Origin: an uncultured Flavobacteriales bacterium
GTDB lineage: Bacteria; Bacteroidota; Bacteroidia; Flavobacteriales_D; Parvicellaceae
Assembly: GCA_913042175.1 (NCBI GenBank)
Contig: CAJWIX010000010.1
Coordinates: 1-40,693 of the forward strand
DNA: 40,693 nucleotides
Reading direction: 5' to 3'
The notes beneath the pieces were generated by a model. The model was not told the origin of the DNA. It worked only from the letters and a program-made list of their open reading frames with translations, and did no database searches. This document shows, piece by piece, positions 24,238-33,509 of this stretch. The position numbers and the translations under genes are program-made. Within the stretch, counting starts at the first letter, position 1. Every line of letters starts with the position of its first letter.

Positions 24238-27200
24238 ATGAAAAAAATTTACTTATTTCTCCCAGTAATTATAGCTGCACTTTTATTTTCATTTTTTGGA
24301 GTTTCTGATTTCTCCAATGATAAAGAAGATGCTAAAAGAAAATACACCTATAAACCATTAATCAATAGCAACAAGCAATTTACTGCAAATGAAGCAATAG
24401 AGTTCAAGAACATGCTTTACAAAGATGCAGTCACTGGAAAAATTGAACACCAAAAACTAGCTGATGCTAGAACTCAGGTGAAGCAAATGATGTTGGCAAA
24501 GTCATCCAACCTTTCTTTTATTGAAGAAGGTCCAGATAATATTGGAGGTAGAACAAGGGGTATTGCCATCCACCCTGACAATGATAGTGTAATGTTTGCA
24601 GGTTCTGTTTCAGGTGGTTTATTTGTTACAAGAAATAAAGGAAATACTTGGCAACGTGTTCAAGAATTTGATGATGCAATGGAAAATAGTGCTACAGGTA
24701 CAGGGTCTTTAGGGATTTCATCAATCACTATAACACCAGGTGGAGCATTATATGTAGCCACTGGTGGTTCAGCTTACGAAGGAGGTTTAAGTGGTGAAGG
24801 TTCTGCTAACATAACTGGTGATGGTGTTTGGTTTAGTATGTCTACGAATAGTTTTAATTTCCAACAACTTTCAGGTACCAATAACAAGGATGTGCTCAAG
24901 GTTATATCTGATCCCACTGTTGACAATAAAATTTATTTTGTTGGTGTAAGTTTGGGTCTTAATGTCTCTTCAGATTACCAAGCAGCTCAAAGCGTTTCTG
25001 GGTTGTCGCAAAATGCTACAATAGGAGATGTTAAAATATCATCAGATGGTCAACACATGGTTGCAGGAGTTTCTCAAGGAGGAATTAGAACATGGGTAAG
25101 CCACGATGCAGGTTCAACGTGGACTGATATGCATTCTAACCAATCACTCCAAGGCTTTGGGTTCATTAGGGGAGAATATTCAATTTCTGAACTTACTAAT
25201 AGTGATGGAAATTATGTTATGTACGCTTTGTTTGCTAATTCTGTTAGCCAGCTAGGTGGTGTTTACAGGTCTATTGACAATGGTGACAATTGGTGTCAAA
25301 TTGCACCTCAATCTACTCCAGCATTTGCTCCACTTACTTCAAGAAGCGGTCAAGGTTGGTATGATTTAGTTATACTATCTTCACCTGATGGAGAAGCTTG
25401 TACCTTAGGTGGTATAGATTTATGGGATTGGTTACACACACCAGGTGTAACTACATGTGATAATGGACAATGGTACAGAGTATCTTATTGGAATGCACCT
25501 CCATCAAGTCCAGCATATATACATGCGGACAATCATAGACTTTTATACAACAGTATTGGAGAAATGATTGTAGGTAATGATGGTGGAGTACAGGTTAGAA
25601 CAGGATTTGGTAATTACCCTGTAAATAAAGGTTATAATGTCACTCAATTTTATTCCATGGGATTCGGTGGACTTGGTGCAGTCATAGCTGGTGCTCAGGA
25701 CAATGGTACATTATATAAAGATAATTCTTTGCCTTGGCTTAAAGAATTCAACGAAGTAAGGGGTGGTGATGGTTTTGAATGCGAGATTTCTTACCTAAAT
25801 CCTGAAGGTTTAATTGCCACAGTTTATAATGGAGCAATTTACAGGTCTGATAACAACGGGCAGTCTATGGGTCAAATTAGTATTGACTGTGCTGCTGGAA
25901 CTGGTGAACCTGGATGTGCACCATTTTACAATTCGATAGCTCTAATGGAAACACCTGATGACTACCAATCAGAGGATTCAGTTATGTTTTATCCTCCAAG
26001 TACAGAAAGTTTATCTGCTGGTGACACTATTACTTATTATAGTGATAATTTTGGTATGCCTATTGAACACATATTAACACAAGATGTAAATGTTTATGAT
26101 ACAACATTTATTCTTGGTGGTGACACTATAACATACGTAACTTACAAGGATACAATTACTCTTCCTGATTTTATACAAACCTATTTTATGACTCAATGGG
26201 ATAACTCAGTTTTTATAACAAGAGATGTATTTAGATTTTCCAAGCAAACTGAATGGTGGAAACTTCTTAATGCTACTTCAAATGTTAAAAGCTTTGAAAT
26301 TAGCCACGACATGAATTACGCATGGTGCGGGAATACAAATGGACAATTAACTAGGATCTCAGGTTTAGCAAATGTGTATACAGCTGCCGGTGCAGATATT
26401 GACATGAAACCTCAAACCACAGATACATTGATTTTAATTTCAACAGGTGATTCCATAATGGGCTCACTAGTATCGCAAATTGATTTTGAAAATGATAATC
26501 ACTTATACACTTGGTTAGACGGTACTCCTGTAGAGTATAATGTTACGGTAAAACCAATTACATCATTTCCCAATGTCATTACGGACATTTCTGTTGATCC
26601 ATCAAACCCTGATAATGTATGTGTGACAGTAGGAGGAACAAGTGGTAATCATGTTCATTATTCTACAAATGCAACATCAGCCAGTCCTACATTTACTGCT
26701 ATAGATGGTAATTTACCAGATATGCCAGTATTCGGTTGTGTTGTCGAAAGAGATGCATCAAGCGATGTGATTGTGATAGGTACAGTATATGGAATATTTA
26801 CTACAGATAATGTTTCTGGTTCATCTACTACATGGTCTCCATGTAATGATGAAATTGGGCCTATTCCTGTTTTTGATGTTTGTCAGCAATGGAGAGATTG
26901 GGAAGAAGGTGACTCACTACACAGATATAGACGTGTTGAAAATCCAGGCGCAATTTATGCTTGTACGCACGGTAGAGGAGTTTGGAGAGCGGATAATTTA
27001 TTATCAAGCCAAGATATAGATTCAGATGAACCATTGACATCTAATCCTGTTTCTTTAAATGTATTTCCAAATCCATCATCAGATTTAACTACTATTAACT
27101 TTAGCATTCCTTCTAACAAGGAAATATCATTGGATGTTTATGATTTAAACGGCAAGAAAGTAAAATCTATACTTTCTAATAATGTCTCTAATGGAGGTAT

Positions 27201-27303
27201 ATACAATATTCCACTTGATATTAGTCTTTATCCACTTGGAACATATATAGTTGTACTAAGTTCAGATAATACTAGTAAAGTAGCTAAGTTTATTAAGTAT
27301 TAA
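24238..27303 (+). CDS. Large secreted propeller-repeat protein with T9SS type A sorting domain
   Basis: The 1021-residue protein has a signal-anchor-like N-terminus (KKIYLFLPVIIAALLFSFFG), then repeated BNR/VPS10-like beta-propeller blades. Examples are GGRTRGIAIHPDNDSVMFAG with SGGLFVTRNKGNTWQRV near 100-135, HDAGSTWTDM near 290, YRSIDNGDNW near 345 and AGAQDNGTLYKDN near 485. A second cluster of blades lies at about 770-920. The last 80 residues are a type A T9SS C-terminal domain: LNVFPNPSSDLTTINF, LDVYDLNGKKVKS, PLGTYIVVL and a final KFIKY. It should cross the outer membrane through the type IX system and be attached or released. It resembles the sialidase/sortilin-like secreted proteins common in marine Bacteroidota, but no glycosidase active site can be assigned, so it may be adhesive or a binding protein. 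Confidence 0.88.
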   Translation: MKKIYLFLPVIIAALLFSFFGVSDFSNDKEDAKRKYTYKPLINSNKQFTANEAIEFKNMLYKDAVTGKIEHQKLADARTQVKQMMLAKSSNLSFIEEGPDNIGGRTRGIAIHPDNDSVMFAGSVSGGLFVTRNKGNTWQRVQEFDDAMENSATGTGSLGISSITITPGGALYVATGGSAYEGGLSGEGSANITGDGVWFSMSTNSFNFQQLSGTNNKDVLKVISDPTVDNKIYFVGVSLGLNVSSDYQAAQSVSGLSQNATIGDVKISSDGQHMVAGVSQGGIRTWVSHDAGSTWTDMHSNQSLQGFGFIRGEYSISELTNSDGNYVMYALFANSVSQLGGVYRSIDNGDNWCQIAPQSTPAFAPLTSRSGQGWYDLVILSSPDGEACTLGGIDLWDWLHTPGVTTCDNGQWYRVSYWNAPPSSPAYIHADNHRLLYNSIGEMIVGNDGGVQVRTGFGNYPVNKGYNVTQFYSMGFGGLGAVIAGAQDNGTLYKDNSLPWLKEFNEVRGGDGFECEISYLNPEGLIATVYNGAIYRSDNNGQSMGQISIDCAAGTGEPGCAPFYNSIALMETPDDYQSEDSVMFYPPSTESLSAGDTITYYSDNFGMPIEHILTQDVNVYDTTFILGGDTITYVTYKDTITLPDFIQTYFMTQWDNSVFITRDVFRFSKQTEWWKLLNATSNVKSFEISHDMNYAWCGNTNGQLTRISGLANVYTAAGADIDMKPQTTDTLILISTGDSIMGSLVSQIDFENDNHLYTWLDGTPVEYNVTVKPITSFPNVITDISVDPSNPDNVCVTVGGTSGNHVHYSTNATSASPTFTAIDGNLPDMPVFGCVVERDASSDVIVIGTVYGIFTTDNVSGSSTTWSPCNDEIGPIPVFDVCQQWRDWEEGDSLHRYRRVENPGAIYACTHGRGVWRADNLLSSQDIDSDEPLTSNPVSLNVFPNPSSDLTTINFSIPSNKEISLDVYDLNGKKVKSILSNNVSNGGIYNIPLDISLYPLGTYIVVLSSDNTSKVAKFIKY

Positions 27304-27349
27304 TAAATAAACTCCATATTTACTTTAATATATTCAATGGTTTACTATC

Positions 27350-27370
27350 TTAGTGTAAAATTAACACTAA
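27350..27370. promoter_or_regulatory. Inverted repeat, candidate operator before gapA
   Basis: TTAGTGT (27350-27356) and ACACTAA (27364-27370) form a perfect 7-base inverted repeat with a 7-base AT spacer, ending 10 bases before the gapA ATG. The centre-to-centre geometry suits a dimeric regulator. A -7-like TATCTTAG at 27346-27353 overlaps the left arm, so binding there could block transcription. The regulator is unknown; an mRNA hairpin is the alternative. Confidence 0.4.
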
Positions 27371-27380
27371 TATAAATCGC

Positions 27381-28382
27381 ATGGGAAAAATTAATGTTGG
27401 TATAAATGGCTTTGGTCGAATAGGTAGAATGGTTTTTAGGGCATCACTACATCGTGATGATATTGATGTTGTTGCCATCAATGACCTACTTGATATTGAT
27501 CACCTAATTTATCTACTAAAATATGATTCTGTTCATGGAAATTGTGATGCCAGTATAACTGCAGATGATGAAGGAATAATAGTTAATGGTCAAAAAATTG
27601 TTATTCTTTCAGAAAAAAATCCTTCAGATATTAATTGGAAAAATTTCGGGGTTACTACTGTTATTGAATCAACAGGTTTATTTACACTAAAAGCTGATGC
27701 TGCAAAACACTTAGATGGCGGAGCTAAAAATGTTATAATATCTGCGCCATCAAAAGATGCACCTATGTTTGTAATGGGAGTAAATCACAACATGATTACT
27801 TCAGCTGATAATGTAGTTTCTAATGCCTCTTGTACGACAAATTGTTTGGCACCTGTAGTAAAAGTATTACATGATAATTTTGAAGTTAAAGAAGCTTTAA
27901 TGACAACTGTACATGCTGCCACTGCAACACAGTTTACTGTTGATGGTCCATCAAGAAAAAATTATAGACTAGGTAGAAGTGCTATTAACAATATTATTCC
28001 TACCTCAACTGGTGCTGCTGTAGCAGTAACAAAAGTCATCCCCAGTTTAGAAGGTAAAATCACAGGTATGGCATTTAGAATCCCAACTGCAAATGTTTCA
28101 GTTGTCGATTTAACAGTGAAACTTTCCAAGTCAACCTCTTACGATGAAGTTATGGCTGCATTGGAATTAGCATCAAAAAACGAATTAAATGGTGTACTTG
28201 GGTTTACAACCGATAAAGTTGTTTCTCAAGATTTTGTTGGTGATCCAAGAACCTCAATTGTAGATGCAACTGCAGGAATTGAATTGAATGATACTTTTTT
28301 TAAATTGGTTATTTGGTATGACAACGAAGCTGGGTATTCAAACAAATTGCTAGACATGGCTCAACATATCAATGTTATTTAA
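27381..28382 (+). CDS. gapA: Glyceraldehyde-3-phosphate dehydrogenase, type I
   Basis: The 333-residue enzyme interconverts glyceraldehyde-3-phosphate and 1,3-bisphosphoglycerate. The NAD-binding [14 protein letters not shown] opens the protein, the active-site [12 protein letters not shown] has the catalytic Cys near residue 151, and the His lies in [31 protein letters not shown] and the C-terminal [15 protein letters not shown] complete the family pattern. The acidic residue after the first Rossmann strand (VVAINDLLD) favours NAD over NADP. It is monocistronic, with an inverted repeat just upstream, and its last eight bases overlap the convergent lpxH-like gene. Whether it serves glycolysis or gluconeogenesis cannot be told. 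Confidence 0.97.
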   Translation: MGKINVGINGFGRIGRMVFRASLHRDDIDVVAINDLLDIDHLIYLLKYDSVHGNCDASITADDEGIIVNGQKIVILSEKNPSDINWKNFGVTTVIESTGLFTLKADAAKHLDGGAKNVIISAPSKDAPMFVMGVNHNMITSADNVVSNASCTTNCLAPVVKVLHDNFEVKEALMTTVHAATATQFTVDGPSRKNYRLGRSAINNIIPTSTGAAVAVTKVIPSLEGKITGMAFRIPTANVSVVDLTVKLSKSTSYDEVMAALELASKNELNGVLGFTTDKVVSQDFVGDPRTSIVDATAGIELNDTFFKLVIWYDNEAGYSNKLLDMAQHINVI

Positions 28383-29139
28383 CCCTCTTGTAGTCAAAAT
28401 TTTCCAAGGTTAACTTTTCCCCATCAAAAACGCCATAGGTGTAATGTTTGATCCAATCACCTAAATTGATGTATGTAGATTTTTCACTTAATTTGTGTTC
28501 TATTGGAAGGTGTCTGTGCCCAAAAATAAAGTAATCTACATGTCTTTTTTTTAAGATTTCATTTGCATAAATGATAAGCCATTCTTTATTTTCTCCCAAA
28601 AAATCATGATTACCTAACATTTCTTTTTCCCTGCTTTTTTTTGACCAATAATGGGCAATACTAAATCCAAAATTTGGATGTAATCTTGCAAAAAGCCACT
28701 GGCATAATTTATTTGCAAAAAACCTTTTTATGATTTTATATTTTTTATCTCCTGGGCCCAGTCCATCACCGTGACCTATAAAAAATATTTTATCATTAAT
28801 TTCTTTAGTTATTGGTTTCCTATTTATAGTTATCCCAAACTCTTTTTCAAGGTAGTCAAACATCCACATGTCATGGTTTCCAGTGAATAAATGAAATTGA
28901 ATACCATGTTCTACTAATTCAGCAATTTTACCTAAAAATCGAATGCAACCCTTGGGAACAGTGTATTTGTACTCAAACCAAAAATCAAATAAATCTCCAA
29001 CCAAATAAATTTCTTTAGCATCTGTTTTAACTTTATCCAACCATGCTACTATTATCTTTTCTCTTTCATTAGATTGCAAATTATTTGGAATGCCTAGATG
29101 AAAGTCAGATGCGAAATATATCTTTTTGTTTTCTTTCAA
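28375..29139 (-). CDS. lpxH: UDP-2,3-diacylglucosamine diphosphatase (LpxH-type metallophosphatase)
   Basis: The 254-residue protein carries the calcineurin-like metal motifs in order: [38 protein letters not shown] and FIFGHRHLP. The FDFWFEY segment after the second metal motif is typical of LpxH and LpxH2-like enzymes, which cleave UDP-2,3-diacylglucosamine to lipid X and UMP in lipid A synthesis. The absence of a signal peptide fits a cytoplasmic peripheral membrane enzyme. It is the last gene of the unit that begins with lpxK, starting inside the M1 peptidase stop (ATGA overlap), which supports the lipid A assignment. A different UDP-sugar phosphatase remains possible. Confidence 0.85.
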   Translation of the reverse strand: MKENKKIYFASDFHLGIPNNLQSNEREKIIVAWLDKVKTDAKEIYLVGDLFDFWFEYKYTVPKGCIRFLGKIAELVEHGIQFHLFTGNHDMWMFDYLEKEFGITINRKPITKEINDKIFFIGHGDGLGPGDKKYKIIKRFFANKLCQWLFARLHPNFGFSIAHYWSKKSREKEMLGNHDFLGENKEWLIIYANEILKKRHVDYFIFGHRHLPIEHKLSEKSTYINLGDWIKHYTYGVFDGEKLTLENFDYKRVK

Positions 29140-32100
29140 GGGTTAAGCTCTTTTTTTATTAATAACGGGTTTATGGAGTTGAGGTTAAAAATAAAATTTA
29201 TTCGTTGAAGAAATGAAAGTTCACTTACAGGAGTTTGATTTATGAAATCTCTTGAATTAGCAATGTTTTCTGAAAATGTTAAAGGAATAAATATTTCTAA
29301 AAGAGGTTGGTTGTTTATTTTGATAAAATCATATTTTAATCCAATGTTATAGGACAATATATGTTCGTTTCTCCAAGTATTTGTAGAGGCATTTAATGTG
29401 GGTTCATCATAATACCCTAGATCAATAAAAAGACTTAATGGTAATTTTGGTAGATCAACTAAAATATTTGAAGACAAAAGCCAATCGTCTGATCTACCAG
29501 CTGTACTATTTACCTTAAAACCTCCATAGCTGTTGGAGTTTTGTTGCGATAAGATATTATTGTAGCTATTTATATGTCGACCTAAAAAGATATAGTCATA
29601 TAAATAATCAGTGCTGCCTTGGATTCCTCTAAGATAAAAGCAGAAATCATTATTTATAGGTTGTAAAAATTGGTATCCACCAAAGAATCTGACACTAATA
29701 GCATCACTTCTTTTATTGTATATATACTTCATGTTAGAAGTAAGTTGGATATTGCTTACTAAAGCATTTGATTCTCCTGCTCCATAAACATAGCGCAAAC
29801 GCAAATTCTTTGGTTTTAAAAATTGTTTATTACTTATAAGGTAATCTACTGTTCCATAATATCGAGTAGTTTGTTCAGTAGTTGGAGGGTCAATGGACAA
29901 ACCAGAAGGAATATATTGATCTATTTTAAGTGCTCTAAATTTAATTGACTGATTTGGAGAAGATCTTAGACTCTTGCTTTTTATTCTAAAATTTGAAGAT
30001 AGTTCTTGTTTTACCCATCTATCCAAATTTGGAATTTGTTCAAATTTGGAATGATAGCTTTGTACTTTGTATCCAAGACTTATTCTTGGAAAAAAACTAT
30101 TTGTATTTATGTTTTTGGTAAAGCTACCACTACCAACAATCGATTTGCTTCCAAATGCATACATAGGATTTAATATCCATTCGTTTTTCTTTTCTTTTAT
30201 TCCTGTATTATAAAGAGCAGTACCAATCATAAATTTATCATGATAATTCCACCCGTTAGAGGGTATAAAATGTATCTGATTTTTAGAGTTTGACTTTATG
30301 CTATAGGGTATCATTTTAAATGAGATAGGCTTAATATTTTTTGCAATTCCACTTGTTCTATATAAATGATTTTGAAAGTTAAAGTCAGTGGTGTTCAAAT
30401 GGAAATCTAATCCAAAATGAGTCGGTGAATTTTTAGATTTAATTATTAATGAAGTATCCTTTTTAAATCCATCTATCCAAGTTTGATCAAATGCATTTAG
30501 TGTGTCATTTTTTCCTTTGGTAAGGTGAACAATATTGGTAGGTCCAGGAATTCCTCTGTTGTTTTTCAACTTGATTAAATATTGTGTTTCATCAATCTTT
30601 TTAATGCTTTTAATACTATAATCTACTTTGTCAGTTGTGTTAATGAAATCATCAAAAAACCAGGATAAGTTTTTGTTGCTATTTAAAGAAAATACTTCAG
30701 CGATGTCTTTAGGTTTAGGATGTCTAAATTTCCACTTGTCAAAGTAAGTGTGCATACAATCGTCAAATAGTTCTTCCCCTAGATAATCTTTCAAATAATG
30801 AAAACCAATTCCTGTTTTTGAATAAACAACCCCGCCATAATTCATGGAAGTAAATTTTGGTGAACCCATTTGCATAGGTTGATCATAATTCCTGCTTGCA
30901 TTAAACTGATAACTAACTCTGTGAACATCTTTATGTTGTATGTCCAAGTTTATTTTATTCCTTCCAGTGGATAAATTCAATATGTTTTTGTTGCCATATT
31001 TTTCTTCGAAATATCTAATTTCTATGTATGTGTTTAAACCCTCATCCATCCAGGCATTATCTCTTTCATTACTTCCAAGAATTCCATAATACCAATTGTG
31101 GCCTACTTCATGAACAATTACAGTTTCTAAACCATATTTGTTGCCTGAAGAACCTATAACTGTTATGTTGGGGTACTCCATGCCACCTCCAGCACTAATG
31201 GTTCCATCAACTGCCGTTACATGATTGTATGGGTATTCTCCAACCCATTTTGAAAAGTAATAAGTAGCATCATTTAAATACTCAATAGCATTTGTCCATA
31301 GTTTTGCCTCATTATTGGTAAAAAGTGCCCATGTTTCTACCGTTTTTTCAGATGATGGAAGTTGAACTTCCCCCTTTAATACATGATATCTTTTATCGGC
31401 AAACCAAGCAAAGTCATGCACGTTTTCTTGCTTAAAGCGAACCGTTTTCAGTTTCTCACTAGACTTAGGGAATACCATGTTTGCTTTACCCATTGAATCT
31501 TTAACAGGGAGTTTGTTTTCTGCTATTAACCTTTCGGTCAATTTTACTTTTTCATTTAAAAATTCAATTTCTTCTTGATTTTGTAAATCTCCAGTCGCCA
31601 TAAGCACGTAATTTTCAGGAAGTGTAATACTCACATCATATTTACCATATTCTGAATAGAATTCTCCTTGATTTAAATAGGGCATAGGGTGCCATCCATC
31701 TTCATCATAAACAGCAGGTTTTGGAAACCATTGTGTAATTTGATAAGATTGACCAATGTGGCCAAGTCTTGAGAACCTTCCAGAAGGTATTTTCACCCTA
31801 AAGGGAGTAGTGATTTCAATTGATTCACCTTGCTTCAAAGAAGTATTGAGGTGTAAAATGGCAATATCAATATATTGGTCATCCAATTCCCATGGGATAG
31901 GTTCCCCATCAACTTTAAATTTTAAGGAGTCCATGTAGCCCCTGGAATAATTAGGTGCATATTTGATGTAAAGTTGCCCATCTTCTATTTTTTGCTTGCC
32001 CAGTTCAGTATCTATATTTTTGTAAGCATTAGGCCAAACATGGAAAATAATGGAATCAAGATTCGTGTTGGAGTTGTTGGTGTAAATAACCTTAATATCA

Positions 32101-32240
32101 CCATTCAAAAAATGGTTTTTATCATCTAAGCTTACATTAATGTAAGAATCTACTTTTTGTTGGAAATAGCTGCTTTGTCCACAATATAATTTCGCACTTA
32201 ATATAAAAAGTAAAAAAAATAATTTTTTAAGATTTTTCAT
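29136..32240 (-). CDS. M1 family metallopeptidase with long C-terminal barrel-like extension
   Basis: The 1034-residue protein has a signal peptide (to about residue 21), an M1 N-terminal beta domain, and a gluzincin catalytic domain with the exopeptidase-type GGGMEYP (about 350-356), the zinc motif HEVGHNWYYG (about 373-382) and the third-ligand Glu in WMDEGLNTYIE. The peptidase core ends near residue 540. The following 400-500 residues are unlike the helical C-terminal domain of classical aminopeptidase N: from about 640 they alternate strand-like segments with aromatic ends (MYAFGSKSIVGSGSF, FPRISLGYKVQSYHS, LRLRYVYGAG, SVRFFGGYQFL, LPLSLFIDLGYYDEP). This suggests a surface peptidase held in the outer membrane by its own barrel. 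It overlaps the lpxH-like gene by four bases. Confidence 0.87.
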   Translation of the reverse strand: MKNLKKLFFLLFILSAKLYCGQSSYFQQKVDSYINVSLDDKNHFLNGDIKVIYTNNSNTNLDSIIFHVWPNAYKNIDTELGKQKIEDGQLYIKYAPNYSRGYMDSLKFKVDGEPIPWELDDQYIDIAILHLNTSLKQGESIEITTPFRVKIPSGRFSRLGHIGQSYQITQWFPKPAVYDEDGWHPMPYLNQGEFYSEYGKYDVSITLPENYVLMATGDLQNQEEIEFLNEKVKLTERLIAENKLPVKDSMGKANMVFPKSSEKLKTVRFKQENVHDFAWFADKRYHVLKGEVQLPSSEKTVETWALFTNNEAKLWTNAIEYLNDATYYFSKWVGEYPYNHVTAVDGTISAGGGMEYPNITVIGSSGNKYGLETVIVHEVGHNWYYGILGSNERDNAWMDEGLNTYIEIRYFEEKYGNKNILNLSTGRNKINLDIQHKDVHRVSYQFNASRNYDQPMQMGSPKFTSMNYGGVVYSKTGIGFHYLKDYLGEELFDDCMHTYFDKWKFRHPKPKDIAEVFSLNSNKNLSWFFDDFINTTDKVDYSIKSIKKIDETQYLIKLKNNRGIPGPTNIVHLTKGKNDTLNAFDQTWIDGFKKDTSLIIKSKNSPTHFGLDFHLNTTDFNFQNHLYRTSGIAKNIKPISFKMIPYSIKSNSKNQIHFIPSNGWNYHDKFMIGTALYNTGIKEKKNEWILNPMYAFGSKSIVGSGSFTKNINTNSFFPRISLGYKVQSYHSKFEQIPNLDRWVKQELSSNFRIKSKSLRSSPNQSIKFRALKIDQYIPSGLSIDPPTTEQTTRYYGTVDYLISNKQFLKPKNLRLRYVYGAGESNALVSNIQLTSNMKYIYNKRSDAISVRFFGGYQFLQPINNDFCFYLRGIQGSTDYLYDYIFLGRHINSYNNILSQQNSNSYGGFKVNSTAGRSDDWLLSSNILVDLPKLPLSLFIDLGYYDEPTLNASTNTWRNEHILSYNIGLKYDFIKINNQPLLEIFIPLTFSENIANSRDFINQTPVSELSFLQRINFIFNLNSINPLLIKKELNP

Positions 32241-32261
32241 GCTCTTTAAAAATACTATTAT

Positions 32262-33509
32262 CTATGAATTTAACATTTTATATATGGATAATAATACTCT
32301 TTTGTGAATAGGCCCTTTTTTAAATAGCTTTTTGTTTTTTACATAACCATCAAAAAAGAATTTAGCATAAACACTAGATGTACCAGCACATTTTCCATGA
32401 GAAAATTTTTTACCTCCAGATTTTAAATAAACGTTTTTCGCTCCTAATCTTTTCATGTTTTCATAGGTAACTAGCGCATTTTCATACAGTACTACTTCAT
32501 CTCCTTCGCAATAACATAACTGAACTGGAGATTTTGGGAGCCAATTGCTTAGATCATTCAGTTTCAATAATTTTTTTAGTTCAAAGTCAGGGTCTTTATT
32601 GTATCTGAAAACAAAAGCGTCTTGAACCATGTCAACTGGAATTTCAGGCAGGAGGTTATTAATCTTTCTTAATTTATAGTCTCCATTGTACATGTGTTTT
32701 GCCACAGAATCATAGGGAGGTTTAAATATTTTATAGAAGGATTCTTCATCAAATAACTGGTAAGCTGTATTTAATGATAGCAAAAGATAAGGTAAATAGG
32801 AGCTGTTTGTATAGGGTTCATACATAACCTTTTCTTGCACTCCCGAAAGATCATAGGGTCCAGACATTGGACTACTTGCTGTTAATTCAATATTTGGATA
32901 ATCCCTTTCTAAAACAAATTGTTGCGATAATGCTGCGTGTCCCCCTTGAGAGTAACCTGTAATAAACAAGGAACTATAAGGCGGTTTATTTAAATCTTGA
33001 AGAATTTCATTAGTAATTTTTATGAAATCAATTCCAGCTTTTGCTTGTGATTCAATATGACAATATAAATGAGATTTTTCACCATCTCCAAGCCCAATAT
33101 AGTCTGGACAAATTACATTATAACCATCAGTCGAAAATAGCATGGCTAAAATATTTTCTCCTCCTAAAATTTTAGGGGGGCCTTTTTTAATTCTTGTTCC
33201 ATGATTATATACCATTAAAGGATTATTTTTAGAACGGTCAGGTACATATATACTACCTGTGGCCACTATTTTATCTCCATTAATCCACTTGGTATAATAT
33301 TTCACTCTGTATAGAGTGATTCCAGTTTTAATACTCACAATAGATTTTGGGATTTTTTTGATTTTCCAAATTTCTTTTAGTGAGTCTTTAGTGAAATGTC
33401 CTACTTTTTGGTAATCAATTAATTGACAATTTATATCATCATTTTTAAAAAGACAAAGAATTAAAATGGTAAGTTTCAATGCATAAGTTATCCTTTTTGA
33501 TTTATCCAT
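32262..33509 (-). CDS. Secreted alpha/beta hydrolase, lipase-like
   Basis: The 415-residue protein has an N-terminal hydrophobic segment after KSKR (about 8-23), probably an export signal. The fold follows with PLMVYNHGTRIKKG (oxyanion region), YNVICPDYIGLGDG, and the nucleophile elbow FITGYSQGGHAALS with Ser near residue 188. CYCEGDEVVLYENA is a good candidate for the acid, and HGKCAGTSSVY for the His region near the end. The layout matches fungal-type secretory lipases and related esterases (LIP-type) also found in Bacteroidota. The substrate is unknown. Its start overlaps the TlpA-like gene stop by eight bases, and the M1 peptidase gene follows after 21 bases. Confidence 0.83.
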   Translation of the reverse strand: MDKSKRITYALKLTILILCLFKNDDINCQLIDYQKVGHFTKDSLKEIWKIKKIPKSIVSIKTGITLYRVKYYTKWINGDKIVATGSIYVPDRSKNNPLMVYNHGTRIKKGPPKILGGENILAMLFSTDGYNVICPDYIGLGDGEKSHLYCHIESQAKAGIDFIKITNEILQDLNKPPYSSLFITGYSQGGHAALSQQFVLERDYPNIELTASSPMSGPYDLSGVQEKVMYEPYTNSSYLPYLLLSLNTAYQLFDEESFYKIFKPPYDSVAKHMYNGDYKLRKINNLLPEIPVDMVQDAFVFRYNKDPDFELKKLLKLNDLSNWLPKSPVQLCYCEGDEVVLYENALVTYENMKRLGAKNVYLKSGGKKFSHGKCAGTSSVYAKFFFDGYVKNKKLFKKGPIHKRVLLSIYKMLNS

